Shown in pieces: positions 1 to 8,840 of a stretch of DNA of 64,000 bases. The translations under genes and the position numbers were made by a program. Location of the stretch: NCBI GenBank assembly GCA_012519695.1, contig JAAYPT010000072.1, positions 1-64,000 of the forward strand. The letters run 5' to 3'. Under the pieces are notes generated by a model. It did no database searches and was not told the origin of the DNA. It worked only from the letters and a program-made list of their open reading frames with translations. The DNA is from Clostridiales bacterium (GTDB taxonomy: Bacteria; Bacillota; Clostridia; Lachnospirales; Lachnospiraceae). Every line of letters begins with the position of its first letter. The stretch's first letter is position 1.

Positions 1-103
1 AACAAAAAACTTCATAAACAACGTCATGGCGAATCCACCATTCGCTCTTTTGTCATGTCATTTTTTATTTCTAGTTCATTATACACTATTTCTGACGATT
101 TGA

Positions 104-127
104 GGAATTTCCTATTACATAAAAAAA
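104..127. repeat. partial end of a dispersed repeat
   Basis: This short stretch matches the tail of the terminator-linked repeat described at 39153-39307: the same AGGAA..TTCCTATTACAT run followed by an A-tract. Only this end is present; the loop bases and the second hairpin of the full copies are missing. It abuts the point where LysR coding sequence begins, which suggests the truncation happened at or next to the element. The similarity is short, so chance cannot be excluded. Confidence 0.4.
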
Positions 128-544
128 CCTCTTCAGAAGATTTCCCTTTCTACTTTTCGTGAAATCTTAATCGGAGGCTTAAAATACGCTGATTTTGCTT
201 CGCAGGTTCACAATTTAAAGGACCTAAATGACATTCCTTTTGTCTCTCTTAGTACAGAAACCAGTACCCGAGAGCTCTATATTGAATACTTTTTGCGCTA
301 CAATCTTCCTTTCCAGGCGGATATGGAAGCTGCTACCACAGACCAGATTCTTCCTATGATTCAGCATAACCTTGGAATCGGATTCTATCCAGAGGCACTT
401 GCTCAGGAATCTATTGCAAGAGGGGAAGTAGTTCCTATCCAATTGGTAGAACCTATCCCGGAACGAGAAGTCTGCCTGCTGTGGGACACTACTCATTCAC
501 AAAGTATTGCTGCGCAAAAATTAAAGGCTTCTCTGCTCACCTAA
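122..544 (+). pseudogene. LysR-family regulator, 5'-truncated remnant
   Basis: An open frame runs from about 122 to the TAA at 542-544, with an in-frame TGA at 101-103 and no plausible start with a ribosome-binding site. The roughly 140 codons match the C-terminal half of a LysR effector-binding domain: segments such as FREILIGG, DIPFVSLSTETSTRELY, ATTDQILPMIQHNLGIGF and PIPEREVCLLWDTT are typical of the family. The N-terminal winged helix-turn-helix and linker, about 150 residues, are absent. Homology starts immediately after the repeat end at 104-127, so deletion at the repeat is the likely cause. It cannot bind DNA and is probably non-functional. The azlCD operon lies beside it on the opposite strand and may have been its former target; that is inference. 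Confidence 0.75.
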
Positions 545-554
545 TGTTTTTCTT

Positions 555-875
555 CTATATAATATGTAATAAAATCATGTAGCAGGCAGTCCCCAAGATA
601 ATACTGAAAAATGTATTCTTTTTCCATAGATAGGTCCCTGCTACCACACCTACTGCAATTAGTTTTTGCACTCCGCTTTCTAAAAAAGAAACCGGCACAT
701 CCTTTAAACAATACACTATTAATACTGCCATAATTGCAGGTGGCAGTATTTTCCCTAAATATTGTATTTTATCCGGTATTTCTTTTTTGCCAAGCAGGGT
801 AAATGGCAGGGCTCGTAAAAAAATCGTACACACTGCTCCCACGCATATATACAAAAGGATTTTCTCATTACTCAC
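555..875 (-). CDS. azlD: AzlD-family branched-chain amino acid exporter subunit
   Basis: A 106-residue very hydrophobic protein with three or four membrane segments, the usual size of AzlD. AzlD works with AzlC in the membrane to export branched-chain amino acids and their analogues. The start is a GTG at 875 overlapping the TAA of azlC (GTGAGTAA), the tight coupling expected of an AzlCD pair. It is the last gene of the ttcA-like/azlC/azlD operon; 3' of it the opposite strand carries the LysR remnant. The function is assigned by family and by the azlC neighbour; the actual substrate is unknown. Confidence 0.85.
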   Translation of the reverse strand: MSNEKILLYICVGAVCTIFLRALPFTLLGKKEIPDKIQYLGKILPPAIMAVLIVYCLKDVPVSFLESGVQKLIAVGVVAGTYLWKKNTFFSIILGTACYMILLHII

Positions 876-1581
876 AGTCTGTCTCCTCCTTTTGTATTTT
901 CTTTTCTAATAACAATAGTGATCCTGAAACCAGAATCAATGCAGGTAGTATGAAGTTTCCCGCTCCAAATATCAAAAGGCACAAAATTCCCGCTCCAAGT
1001 CCCAATAATGCCGGAACATGATGTTTAGCTGCCTTCCACTGGTCTATAAAAATCACCACAAACAACGCTGTCATACAAAAATCGATTCCCTCTAATTCCA
1101 TGGGTAGCACTTGTCCCAACACACCGCCTAACACGGCACCAAACATCCAGGAAATTCGACTGAACAACGCTACATAGAACATTACATTTCTACGTTCCTC
1201 TTCACTTTCAAACAGTTCTTTTTTTTCTGTGAGGGCACAGTTTACCGCATAAGTTTCATCCGTCATAGTATGAATCATATAGGGATATTTTTTTCCCATA
1301 TTTCGGAAATCTTCAATAAAACTCAATCCGTAAAACACCTGTCTGCTATTCATAAACAGTGCCGTTAATGCTACTGTTACAATAGAAGCTCCGCTACTTA
1401 AAAAAGTAACCAGAACAAATTGAAAGGCCCCTGTATACACCGTAAGACTGGTAAACAGCGACCAAAACCATGCAAATCCGGCTTCTTCCATTACAATCCC
1501 ATATGCCATACTGACAAAGAGATAACTGCATGTAATCGGTAAAGACTGCCGGATTGCAGTTTGTATTACTTTCTTTTTCAT
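868..1581 (-). CDS. azlC: AzlC-family branched-chain amino acid exporter
   Basis: A 237-residue polytopic membrane protein. The segment LTVYTGAFQFVLVTFLSSG and the following MNSRQVFYGLSF/DETYA stretch are typical of AzlC, the larger subunit of the AzlCD exporter. Its ATG at 1581 overlaps the TGA of the upstream gene (ATGA), with a GGAG about 8 bases ahead, so translation is probably coupled. Length and hydrophobicity are normal for the family. The pair is expected to export leucine-type amino acids or toxic analogues. A LysR remnant next to azlD may once have regulated the operon. Confidence 0.9.
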   Translation of the reverse strand: MKKKVIQTAIRQSLPITCSYLFVSMAYGIVMEEAGFAWFWSLFTSLTVYTGAFQFVLVTFLSSGASIVTVALTALFMNSRQVFYGLSFIEDFRNMGKKYPYMIHTMTDETYAVNCALTEKKELFESEEERRNVMFYVALFSRISWMFGAVLGGVLGQVLPMELEGIDFCMTALFVVIFIDQWKAAKHHVPALLGLGAGILCLLIFGAGNFILPALILVSGSLLLLEKKIQKEETDCE

Positions 1582-2726
1582 TCGTAATTCTCCAGAAAAT
1601 GATGCTTTTCACCATTTTGCTTATATGCAATTACCGTACTTAAATTTACATTTTCTACACTTTTAAAGATATTGCTTTCTACAAATGGATTTGTCTTTTT
1701 CATTTCAGCAATAAGATTCTTCACTTCCATACGCTTCGATACACTGCTTCCGTCCGGACGACATGTGGTACAGGTATCGGTAAAGCGACAGGCACACTGA
1801 ATAAAATGAAGATCATTATAATCTCTCCAATGTTTTATATCATCTTCACGAATATAATACATTGGTCGAATCAGTTCCATTCCTTCAAAGTTGGTACTAT
1901 GAAGCTTTGGCATCATAGTCTGTACCTGTGCGCCGTACAACATTCCCATTAAAATTGTCTCTATCACATCATCATAATGATGTCCCAATGCAATCTTATT
2001 GCATCCTAATTCTTTTGCCTTGTTATACAAATGTCCTCTACGCATTCTGGCACACAGGTAACAAGGAGACTTTTCTATTTCATATACTGCTTCAAAAATA
2101 TCAGACTCAAATACGGTAATTGGAATATTCATGCGCTTTGCATTGTTTTCGATTACCTGACGATTGGCTTCACTATATCCCGGGTCCATCACCAAAAACA
2201 CTAAATCAAACTTTACTTTATTATGTCTGTGCAGCTCCTGAAACAGCTTTGCCATAAGCATAGAATCCTTCCCACCGGAGATACAGACTGCTATCTTATC
2301 TCCTTCCTGTACCAGCTCATAATCACGAACTGCCTTGGCAAATTTAGAAAACAACTGCTTATGGAACTTCTTTCGAATACTCTTTTCAATTTCCTCTGCG
2401 GAATGTTCTTCCGACTTTTCTGTCTCTTTCATGCGAGACAACAGCCAGCCCATATAGCCCCCTTGCAAACTATATGCCTGTATGCCGTCTTTTTGAAACT
2501 CTTCTGCCTTTTCTTTGCTGAAGATTCCCTTGGTGCAATAAAAAATGACTTTTTTTTCTTTAGAAATCTTATCATTTTCCGTAGTTAATTGTTCTTCCGG
2601 AATATGAATTGCTCCCGGAAGCATTCCATAACTTACTGCTGATTCATCCCGAATATCAATTAACACATAACTATCTTTTTCAAGGCTATTTACTTCCTGC
2701 CATGTTATTTCTATATTTTCCATCAT
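1578..2726 (-). CDS. rhodanese domain fused to TtcA-like ATP-pyrophosphatase
   Basis: A 382-residue two-domain protein. Residues about 10-105 form a rhodanese-like domain with the candidate sulfur-carrying cysteine in FYCTKG (Cys64). Residues about 125-370 form a PP-loop ATPase with SGGKDS at 150-155, a CYLCARMRRG pair and a CACRFTDTCTTC cluster, as in TtcA/TtuA-type tRNA thiolation enzymes that hold an Fe-S cluster. The likely role is activation of a tRNA base by adenylation and transfer of sulfur, with the rhodanese supplying persulfide; the exact tRNA position is not known. The final TGA overlaps the azlC start, so it heads the azlCD operon, a pairing with no obvious functional logic. Confidence 0.8.
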   Translation of the reverse strand: MMENIEITWQEVNSLEKDSYVLIDIRDESAVSYGMLPGAIHIPEEQLTTENDKISKEKKVIFYCTKGIFSKEKAEEFQKDGIQAYSLQGGYMGWLLSRMKETEKSEEHSAEEIEKSIRKKFHKQLFSKFAKAVRDYELVQEGDKIAVCISGGKDSMLMAKLFQELHRHNKVKFDLVFLVMDPGYSEANRQVIENNAKRMNIPITVFESDIFEAVYEIEKSPCYLCARMRRGHLYNKAKELGCNKIALGHHYDDVIETILMGMLYGAQVQTMMPKLHSTNFEGMELIRPMYYIREDDIKHWRDYNDLHFIQCACRFTDTCTTCRPDGSSVSKRMEVKNLIAEMKKTNPFVESNIFKSVENVNLSTVIAYKQNGEKHHFLENYE

Positions 2727-2840
2727 ATCTCGTCTTTCTTGTAAAGCATATTTCCCATAATTTTAATAGGTATTATCTTCTCTATTATATAGACTTGTCC
2801 CGAAAAACTCAACACGTTTTAGAAAATATGTACACTTCTT

Positions 2841-3206
2841 CTATCGTTCAATCTTTAAAACTTCAAATCCCGCATTTTCTACCGCTTCGATTAGTGCTTC
2901 GTCTGGAATTTCACGATCCATTTCTACCACTGCCTGTTTCTTCTTTAAATGAACTCTTGCACTTGCACCTTCAATTTCATCGATATTTCTCTCCACACTA
3001 TTTTTACAGTTATCGCAGTGCATTCCTTCAATGGTAATAATCTTGGTATATAATGCCTCTACTTTCTTCTTTTTTTGCTTTGGAACAGAATCTCCACCGC
3101 CTCCGCAGCATCCACCTTCTCCTTTAAAATGTTTTACGCTGGAACGTAAACCTAAATACCCTATTATAATCAAAACTCCTACTACAATTGCAGTTGCCAT
3201 TTTCAT
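2841..3206 (-). CDS. membrane-anchored heavy-metal-associated (HMA) domain protein
   Basis: A 121-residue protein. Residues 1-20 are one membrane helix, followed by a glycine/cysteine-rich stretch (GGCCGGGG) and a lysine-rich linker. Residues about 52-121 form an HMA fold with the metal-binding motif GMHCDNC. HMA domains bind and pass on Cu(I) or similar soft metals; here the domain would be tethered to the membrane. No metal ATPase lies nearby, so the partner is unknown. The ATG has a clear AAGGAG site. The Gly/Cys segment after the helix also resembles FeoB-associated small proteins, so the metal is uncertain. Confidence 0.75.
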   Translation of the reverse strand: MKMATAIVVGVLIIIGYLGLRSSVKHFKGEGGCCGGGGDSVPKQKKKKVEALYTKIITIEGMHCDNCKNSVERNIDEIEGASARVHLKKKQAVVEMDREIPDEALIEAVENAGFEVLKIER

Positions 3207-3307
3207 TCACTCCTTCTGTGATATATCGTTCGTTCACACTAACTACTATATCACAAAAATAAATTTTTGCATCCCCTGGCTTTTTGTTGATAAAAATTAT
3301 CATTTAC

Positions 3308-4198
3308 CTATTCCGACTTATTTTTCTTGTTATTTAAAATCAATGTGACAATTCCGCAGATAAGACCGGCCACCGCATATGCCACCCAGTTAATATACCA
3401 CAAATTAAAGCAAAATCCGGTAATCACATAAATGATGGTTGCTACCAGCATAATACATCCGCACCATACTCCGATTCTTTTATCTTCTTTATCCTTTTTA
3501 TTTCCCTTATTATAAGCTGCAATATCATACTTTTCTTTTTCCAGACCAGCATAGGTTAAAACGCCAACTCCAATTGCCACAAATACCATAAATATTCCAT
3601 AATAAAAGTCTTCTGTCATTCCTTTTGCGGTTGGTAAACTGTCGCCGTTCATTCCAATTAAGAATCCAATTAAAATCACGCCGATTCCAACAGCAATATG
3701 AATTGGAAACTTCTCTTCAAAATGTTCTTTTTCCTTTTTAGAATAAAACTCCGGTATTAAAGGATGATTCTTTCTATATTGGTCATGCTGTATACCTGCT
3801 ACTACAAATACCAGTATTGATACAATGGCTATGGCTAAAAATATTGTATTAGCAATTACTTCTGCAATTCCTACACCTGTCAGAAGTTCATAAGAGGCTA
3901 CCGCTAAAATAATCATTATTACCCCTGTTGTAATATGCTTTCTTCGCTTTTCCATATGAATCTCATAACTTTGGGTATCTTCTATTTCCTGCTCACTGGC
4001 ATTTTCCCGTAAAAGTGTGTCCATGCTACAAGAAAACAAATCACATAGTTGCAATATCTTTTCCATTTCCGGATAAGAAGCTCCTGCTTCCCACTTGGAT
4101 ACGGTCTGTCTGGATACCTCTAACTGATCTGCCAACTGCTCCTGGGTCATATTTTTTCTCTTTCTATAAAATTGTAAATTTTCTCCGAATAAACTCAA
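3308..4198 (-). CDS. XRE-family regulator with C-terminal membrane domain
   Basis: A 296-residue protein. Residues about 7-60 are a classic helix-turn-helix (KNMTQEQLADQLEVSRQTVSKWEAG). Residues 90-290 contain about six hydrophobic segments separated by short charged loops. This design, a DNA-binding head on an integral membrane tail, is common in Clostridia and Bacilli, where such proteins are thought to sense envelope or membrane state. It appears monocistronic, with more than 280 bases of upstream non-coding sequence before the divergent DUF2935 gene. Target and signal are unknown. Confidence 0.8.
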   Translation of the reverse strand: MSLFGENLQFYRKRKNMTQEQLADQLEVSRQTVSKWEAGASYPEMEKILQLCDLFSCSMDTLLRENASEQEIEDTQSYEIHMEKRRKHITTGVIMIILAVASYELLTGVGIAEVIANTIFLAIAIVSILVFVVAGIQHDQYRKNHPLIPEFYSKKEKEHFEEKFPIHIAVGIGVILIGFLIGMNGDSLPTAKGMTEDFYYGIFMVFVAIGVGVLTYAGLEKEKYDIAAYNKGNKKDKEDKRIGVWCGCIMLVATIIYVITGFCFNLWYINWVAYAVAGLICGIVTLILNNKKNKSE

Positions 4199-4485
4199 AT
4201 TTTCTCCACCTTTTCGTTTTTGACTTTTTATTCCTTCTGCGCTTCCGGTAGCCTTATCTTAGATTAGCATGGGTGTAAAGTCTATAAATTTTCTGTTGCT
4301 TTTGTGTATTTTCATGTAAACTTGCGGTTGCATTGCCCTAAAATAAGGGGTTTTCGCTTATTCATTATACAACAAAACCTTACTGCTTTAAAACTAAATT
4401 TTAGAAATACAAAAAATAATACCTAACTCATTTTCCACTTTTTCATATACTATAAAGACTATAAAAAGAAAAGATATGAAACAAT
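4199..4485. other. divergent intergenic region
   Basis: This AT-rich region separates the XRE regulator from the DUF2935 gene and should hold both promoters. A CCCTA..TAAGGGG inverted repeat lies near 4336-4351 and a TATACT-like -10 near 4447. I see no riboswitch, tRNA or coding signal in it. Confidence 0.4.
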
Positions 4486-5400
4486 ATGGAAAATTATGTG
4501 ATTTTATCAATAGAAACCCACTTATTTTTTGCCCGCATTATGAAAGAGCATGCTCTTTTTCTAGAAGCAGGATTTCCCTGTAAGGAGGAAGAATGGATAA
4601 AAAGAGCCGACTGGTTCCGGGAGCAGTTTGAAAATCTTCTTCGTGATACCTTAAGTATCAGTGACGGACGTATCAATCGTTGTGTCACCGAATCTAATGA
4701 GTTAGTAACAAAATTTACCATACCAGCCGAAAAAAGAACTGCTGATTTGAGCGGTGTTCCTATCGACAGCGAACTTTCTGCTGCTGCACAAAATCTCCGC
4801 CCTCTATCCGGCAGGCAAGACTTTCGCCGAATGGTTCCATTCGTTCACAGACTAAATGAGCGAGCTTTTCGCCTATTAAATGGTCTCATTGATTTTAAGG
4901 AAAACATTTTAAAAGAAGTAGGAAATTGCAAACTTTTCACTACAAATTATCCACTATTAATTAAACATATTTTGCGTGAAGCAAAGTTATATCGTGCTAC
5001 CATAGAAGAATTAATGCAAAACAAGCATCCTTCCTACAAAAACTTACGAAAAACCTAGGACTTCTGGAATCAGATTATGATGGAACACGCCTTATTTATT
5101 CGAGGCTTATTGGACCCTTGTGAGGAACAGCTGATTGATACTGCCGATAACTTCTCCAAAGAATACTGTGAACTCTTAGAACAGGCACGATGTCAGGATA
5201 CGGCTGCTACCGAATTAGCAGAACGTTCTCTGAAAGAAACTTTAAAATATCGTGAATTTAAAGAAGCCGGCACAGAAGGTATTTTAAACTGTAAAATTGA
5301 TTCCATTATTTTACCTCTTCTTGCTGACCATGTACTTCGAGAAGCGAACCACTATATCCGTCTTTTGGAATGTGACAAACCTGTTTCCCATTCTTGTTAA
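4486..5400 (+). pseudogene. DUF2935 family protein interrupted by an in-frame TAG
   Basis: Two open stretches, 4486-5058 and 5077-5400, lie in the same frame and are separated only by one TAG at 5056-5058. Read through the stop they give about 304 residues with the DUF2935 layout: two related helical halves, each with an EHA-type helix (MKEHALFLEAG near the N-terminus, IMMEHALFIRGLLDP after the stop) and a matching HILREAKLY / HVLREANHY helix. The stop falls at the domain junction, just ahead of DFWNQIM. DUF2935 proteins are helical, probably metal-binding bundles of unknown role. A second start at 5077 lacks a good ribosome-binding site. Most likely a recent nonsense mutation, although the two halves could still be made separately. 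Confidence 0.8.
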
Positions 5401-5453
5401 ATCTTCCTTCCCTTTTATGATAATACAATCATCATTTAATTTTATTCAATTGC

Positions 5454-5482
5454 TTGACTTTAGTACATTAGATTGATAGTAT
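5454..5482 (+). promoter_or_regulatory. sigma-A promoter of the amino-acid ABC operon
   Basis: TTGACT at 5454-5459 and TAGTAT at 5477-5482 are spaced by 17 bases, with the first gene about 50 bases further on. An AGGAAAT-type ribosome-binding site precedes the ATG at 5535. Confidence 0.6.
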
Positions 5483-5534
5483 GGTAGCGTAGCATTTTAT
5501 TACACTATTACTATTTTGGAAGGAAATTTTAATT

Positions 5535-6344
5535 ATGAAAAAGATAATCGCACTTATGATGACATTATTCATGGCTTTTTCCATGACCGCCTGTGGAAAT
5601 TCCGACAGCAAGGACGCTTCTTCTAATGCAGCTGGCAAAAGCGACTTGGAATATGTAAAAGACAAAGGAACTTTAGTTGTAGGTATTACTGACTTTGAAC
5701 CAATGGATTACAAAGACGACAATGGAAACTGGATTGGTTTTGATGCTGATATGGCAACTGCTTTTGCAGAAAGTCTTGGTGTTAACGTTGAATTTGTAGA
5801 GATCGATTGGGATAACAAAATTCTGGAACTTGATGGAAAGACCATCGACTGTGTATGGAATGGAATGACTCTTACAGATGAGGTGAAAAGTTCTATGGAA
5901 TGCTCTAAGGCATACTGCAACAATGCTCAGATTGTTGTTCTTCCAGCCGACAAAGCAGACCAGTACACAGATACCGATAGTCTTTCTGCACTTTCCTTTG
6001 CAGTAGAAGCTGGAAGTGCCGGAGAAGAACAGGCTAATTCACTTGGTTTAAATTATACTTCTGTAAAAGCTCAGTCTGATGCTGTTATGGAAGTAGCTGC
6101 CGGTACTTCCGATGCTGCTATCATTGATTCTCTCATGGCTGCCGCTATGGTTGGAGAGGGAACAAGCTATGCTGATTTAACCTATACACTTCAATTAAAC
6201 AGTGAAGAGTATGGGGTTGGATTCCGTAAAGGTTCTGACCTTGCCGCTGCTCTTAATGACTTCTTTGCTTCCAGTTATGCAGACGGAAGCATGGAAAAAT
6301 GTGCAGAAACTTATGGTGTTCAGGCTGCTATCGCAAAGCAGTAA
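5535..6344 (+). CDS. amino-acid ABC transporter substrate-binding lipoprotein
   Basis: A 269-residue secreted lipoprotein. Residues 1-20 are a signal peptide ending in the lipobox SMTAC with the lipid-anchored Cys20, followed by a Ser/Asp-rich linker. The body is a family 3 solute-binding protein: GTLVVGITDFEPMDYKDDNG, GFDADMATAFAESLG and the hinge segments are typical of polar amino acid binders. It would capture an amino acid outside the membrane and hand it to the permease encoded directly downstream. The ligand cannot be read from the sequence; glutamine, cystine or another polar residue are all possible. It is first in a three-gene operon with permease and ATPase. Confidence 0.9.
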   Translation: MKKIIALMMTLFMAFSMTACGNSDSKDASSNAAGKSDLEYVKDKGTLVVGITDFEPMDYKDDNGNWIGFDADMATAFAESLGVNVEFVEIDWDNKILELDGKTIDCVWNGMTLTDEVKSSMECSKAYCNNAQIVVLPADKADQYTDTDSLSALSFAVEAGSAGEEQANSLGLNYTSVKAQSDAVMEVAAGTSDAAIIDSLMAAAMVGEGTSYADLTYTLQLNSEEYGVGFRKGSDLAAALNDFFASSYADGSMEKCAETYGVQAAIAKQ

Positions 6345-6380
6345 TTTATAACTATATTGTAATAGAAAGTAGGAAAACAC

Positions 6381-7067
6381 ATGGAACAGATTCTGGATCA
6401 GTTACCAATTGTTATAAAATCATTAAATATTGGTTTTCTACAAACACTAAGGCTTTTCTTTGTAACACTAATCGGAGCCTTTCCCCTTGGGTTAATCATT
6501 GCTTTTGGCTCTATGTCCCGATTTAAGCCTTTAAGTTACCTTACAAAAATTATTGTCTGAATCATCAGAGGAACTCCTCTGATGATTCAGCTTCTGATTA
6601 TTTACTATTTCCCCGGTCTTGTATTACATAATCCAATCTGGGGTGGTGACGAAACAGGACGTTTTCTTGCTGCATCTGTGTCCTTTATTCTTAACTATGC
6701 CTGCTATTTTTCTGAAATTTACCGCGGTGGAATTCAGGGAGTTCCAGTGGGGCAGGAAGAAGCCGGACTTGTTCTTGGCATGACAAAACGTCAGATTTTC
6801 TTCAAGGTCACACTGCTTCAAATGATTAAACGTATTGTTCCACCAATGTCTAATGAAATTATTACTTTGGTAAAAGATACTTCCCTCGCCCGCATCATTG
6901 CTTTGCAGGAAATTATCTGGGCAGGTCAGGCATTCATGAAAGGCTCTCAGGGAATTTCCGGTGCTATCTGGCCCCTATTCTTTACCGCTATTTATTACCT
7001 TATCTTTAATGGTATTTTAACGGTTCTTCTTGGACAGTTAGAGAAAAAACTGAGTTATTTTGAATAG
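6381..7067 (+). pseudogene. amino-acid ABC permease with in-frame TGA
   Basis: From the ATG at 6381 the frame codes for a HisM/GlnP-type permease but meets TGA at 6558-6560 (codon 60) and then continues open to the TAG ending at 7067, about 228 residues overall. The stop lies in KIIV-stop-IIRGTPLMIQLL, where relatives carry a conserved tryptophan (WxxRGTPL), so a single TGG to TGA change explains it. The rest is intact, including the EAG loop (EEAGLVLGMT) that contacts the ATPase. An internal ATG at 6582 would omit the first membrane segment. Flanking SBP and ATPase genes are intact. Either the transporter is newly inactivated or the UGA is read through at low level. Confidence 0.85.
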
Positions 7068-7079
7068 GAGGTACATACC

Positions 7080-7865
7080 ATGGCAATTTTAGAAGTAGAA
7101 CATATTCGTAAATCATTTGAACATACTGAAATATTAAAGGATATCAGCTTTTCTTTAGAAAAGGGACAAGTTGTTTCAATTATCGGCTCCTCTGGAAGCG
7201 GAAAAACAACATTGCTTCGCTGTTTAAACTTTTTGGAGCGACCGGATACCGGTATTATCCGTGCAAACGGTGAGACCTTATTTGATTCTGATAATCCTAC
7301 TACACAGCAGGAATCGGAAATTCGCAAGAAGCGTCTCCATTTTGGCTTAGTTTTCCAATCTTTTCACCTGTTTCCCCAATATACCGCATTAGAAAATGTC
7401 ATGTTGGCAAAACAACTTCTTGCAAAAGAACAACCGGATTACCGTGCAAGAAAAACAGAGATACTTGCTGAAATCAAAGAACAGGCAGAATCCTTATTGA
7501 TTCAGATGGGATTGTCCCAGCGTATGAATAACTATCCACATCAACTTTCCGGCGGTCAATGTCAACGTGTAGCAATCGCGCGTGCACTTGCACTTCAGCC
7601 AGATATTCTTTGCTTTGACGAACCTACTTCGGCTCTGGACCCGGAATTGACCGGAGAAGTTTTGAAAGTAATAAGAGAGCTTGCCGACCAGAATACTACT
7701 ATGATTATTGTAACCCATGAAATGGCATTTGCCCGTGATGTAGCAAATCATGTTATTTTTATGGATGACGGTCATATTTTAGAACAAGGTACTCCCACAC
7801 AGATATTTGAACATCCGTCTGAGGAACGTACTCGTCAGTTCTTGTCACGCTTTACCCAAGGGTAA
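7080..7865 (+). CDS. amino-acid ABC transporter ATP-binding protein
   Basis: A 261-residue ATPase of the GlnQ/HisP type. Walker A is GSSGSGKTT (about residues 36-44), the Q-loop lies in LVFQSFHLFPQYT, the signature is LSGGQ, and Walker B is ILCFDEPTSALDPE followed by the H-loop VTHEMAFARD. It powers the importer formed with the upstream lipoprotein and permease. Its start is 12 bases after the permease stop, preceded by AGGAGG. The frame is intact even though the permease carries a premature stop. A strong hairpin terminator follows. Confidence 0.92.
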   Translation: MAILEVEHIRKSFEHTEILKDISFSLEKGQVVSIIGSSGSGKTTLLRCLNFLERPDTGIIRANGETLFDSDNPTTQQESEIRKKRLHFGLVFQSFHLFPQYTALENVMLAKQLLAKEQPDYRARKTEILAEIKEQAESLLIQMGLSQRMNNYPHQLSGGQCQRVAIARALALQPDILCFDEPTSALDPELTGEVLKVIRELADQNTTMIIVTHEMAFARDVANHVIFMDDGHILEQGTPTQIFEHPSEERTRQFLSRFTQG

Positions 7866-7902
7866 TCTTTCATGACACCTCTGAGTCACGAAAGAGTCCA
7901 AT

Positions 7903-7951
7903 AAGCGGGCGAACAACTTCTCTTAAAATAAGGTAAGTTGTTCGCCCGCTT
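7903..7951. terminator. bidirectional terminator shared by convergent genes
   Basis: A perfect 17-bp stem (7903-7919 pairs with 7935-7951) with a 15-base loop follows the ABC operon and ends in a T-rich tract on the plus strand. The last codons of the convergent radical SAM gene lie inside this hairpin, so it probably terminates both. Confidence 0.85.
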
Positions 7952-8792
7952 GTTTATTTTCAAACTCTGCCATATATTGAAATAACGTATCTGCATCATA
8001 AATAATATGATGTTTTCTACATTCTTCCCTTAGGATTTGCAATAATTGTGCCTGTTTTGGCACCGGCAACTCATACGCATTTCCATATGTGTGTATATAT
8101 CTTTCCTTCATTCTCGGAAAGTATTGATCCAACTTACGATAAAAATACTGCCTGTCTCCATCCCGCAATGTTACACCGATACCAAACTGCATGATACCGT
8201 ATACCTTCGCTTCTATACAATATTTTAGGATTCCGCAGATATTTTCCTCTGTATCATTAATAAATGGCAAAATGGGAGTCATCCAACATATTGTAGGTAT
8301 TCCCTCATCTCTTAAAATATTTAGTACTTCAGTTCGCCTCTTCGTAGTGCAAACATTGGGCTCTAATATTTTACACAAGTTCTCATCATATGTAGTAAGT
8401 GTCATCTGAACAACACATTTCGTCTTTTGATTAATCCGTTTTAACAAATCTAAATCTCGTAAAATCAAATCTGATTTTGTCTGAATTGCCAATCCAAATC
8501 CATATTCGTCTATCAATTCCAAACATCTTCTGGTCAGTTGCAATTTCTTTTCGGCGTGTAGATATGGGTCGCTCATAGCTCCCGTTCCTATCATACACTT
8601 ATTTCTTTTTCTGCGAAGCGCCACTTCCAACAGCTCCGGAGCATTTTCCTTTACTGCAATATCCTCAAAGGCATGCTCCATCTGATAACAAGTACTTCTA
8701 GCATCACAATAAATGCAGCCGTGCGTACAGCCACGATAGAGATTCATTCCATTTTTAGGGGATAAAATTGATTTTGCCTGTATGGTATGCAT
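7923..8792 (-). CDS. radical SAM protein of the SPL-like family
   Basis: A 289-residue radical SAM enzyme. The 4Fe-4S motif CTHGCIYC (Cys22, Cys26, Cys29) is followed by MIGTGAMSDPYLHAEKK and IQTKSDLILRDLDLL, features of the spore-photoproduct-lyase-like subgroup often annotated only as radical SAM protein. Substrate and reaction are unknown. The C-terminal tail (AGEQLTLF) is encoded inside the terminator hairpin shared with the convergent ABC operon, so coding and terminator function overlap. The gene appears monocistronic. Confidence 0.85.
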   Translation of the reverse strand: MHTIQAKSILSPKNGMNLYRGCTHGCIYCDARSTCYQMEHAFEDIAVKENAPELLEVALRRKRNKCMIGTGAMSDPYLHAEKKLQLTRRCLELIDEYGFGLAIQTKSDLILRDLDLLKRINQKTKCVVQMTLTTYDENLCKILEPNVCTTKRRTEVLNILRDEGIPTICWMTPILPFINDTEENICGILKYCIEAKVYGIMQFGIGVTLRDGDRQYFYRKLDQYFPRMKERYIHTYGNAYELPVPKQAQLLQILREECRKHHIIYDADTLFQYMAEFENKQAGEQLTLF

Positions 8793-8840
8793 GTGTTAGT
8801 GCTCCTTGTGATTTATTTTTTTAATTGTCACTATAAAATA

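Noticed and set aside
1-27. A possible minus-strand gene start (MTLFMKFFV) at the left edge
   Set aside because: Only nine codons and a weak GGTGG site are visible, too little to support a feature.
4486-7067. Genetic code change or systematic recoding of UAG and UGA
   Set aside because: Genes ending at 1578, 36663 and 48816 use TGA, and those ending at 555, 7067, 22384 and 34681 use TAG, at natural C-termini. Only two genes have internal stops.
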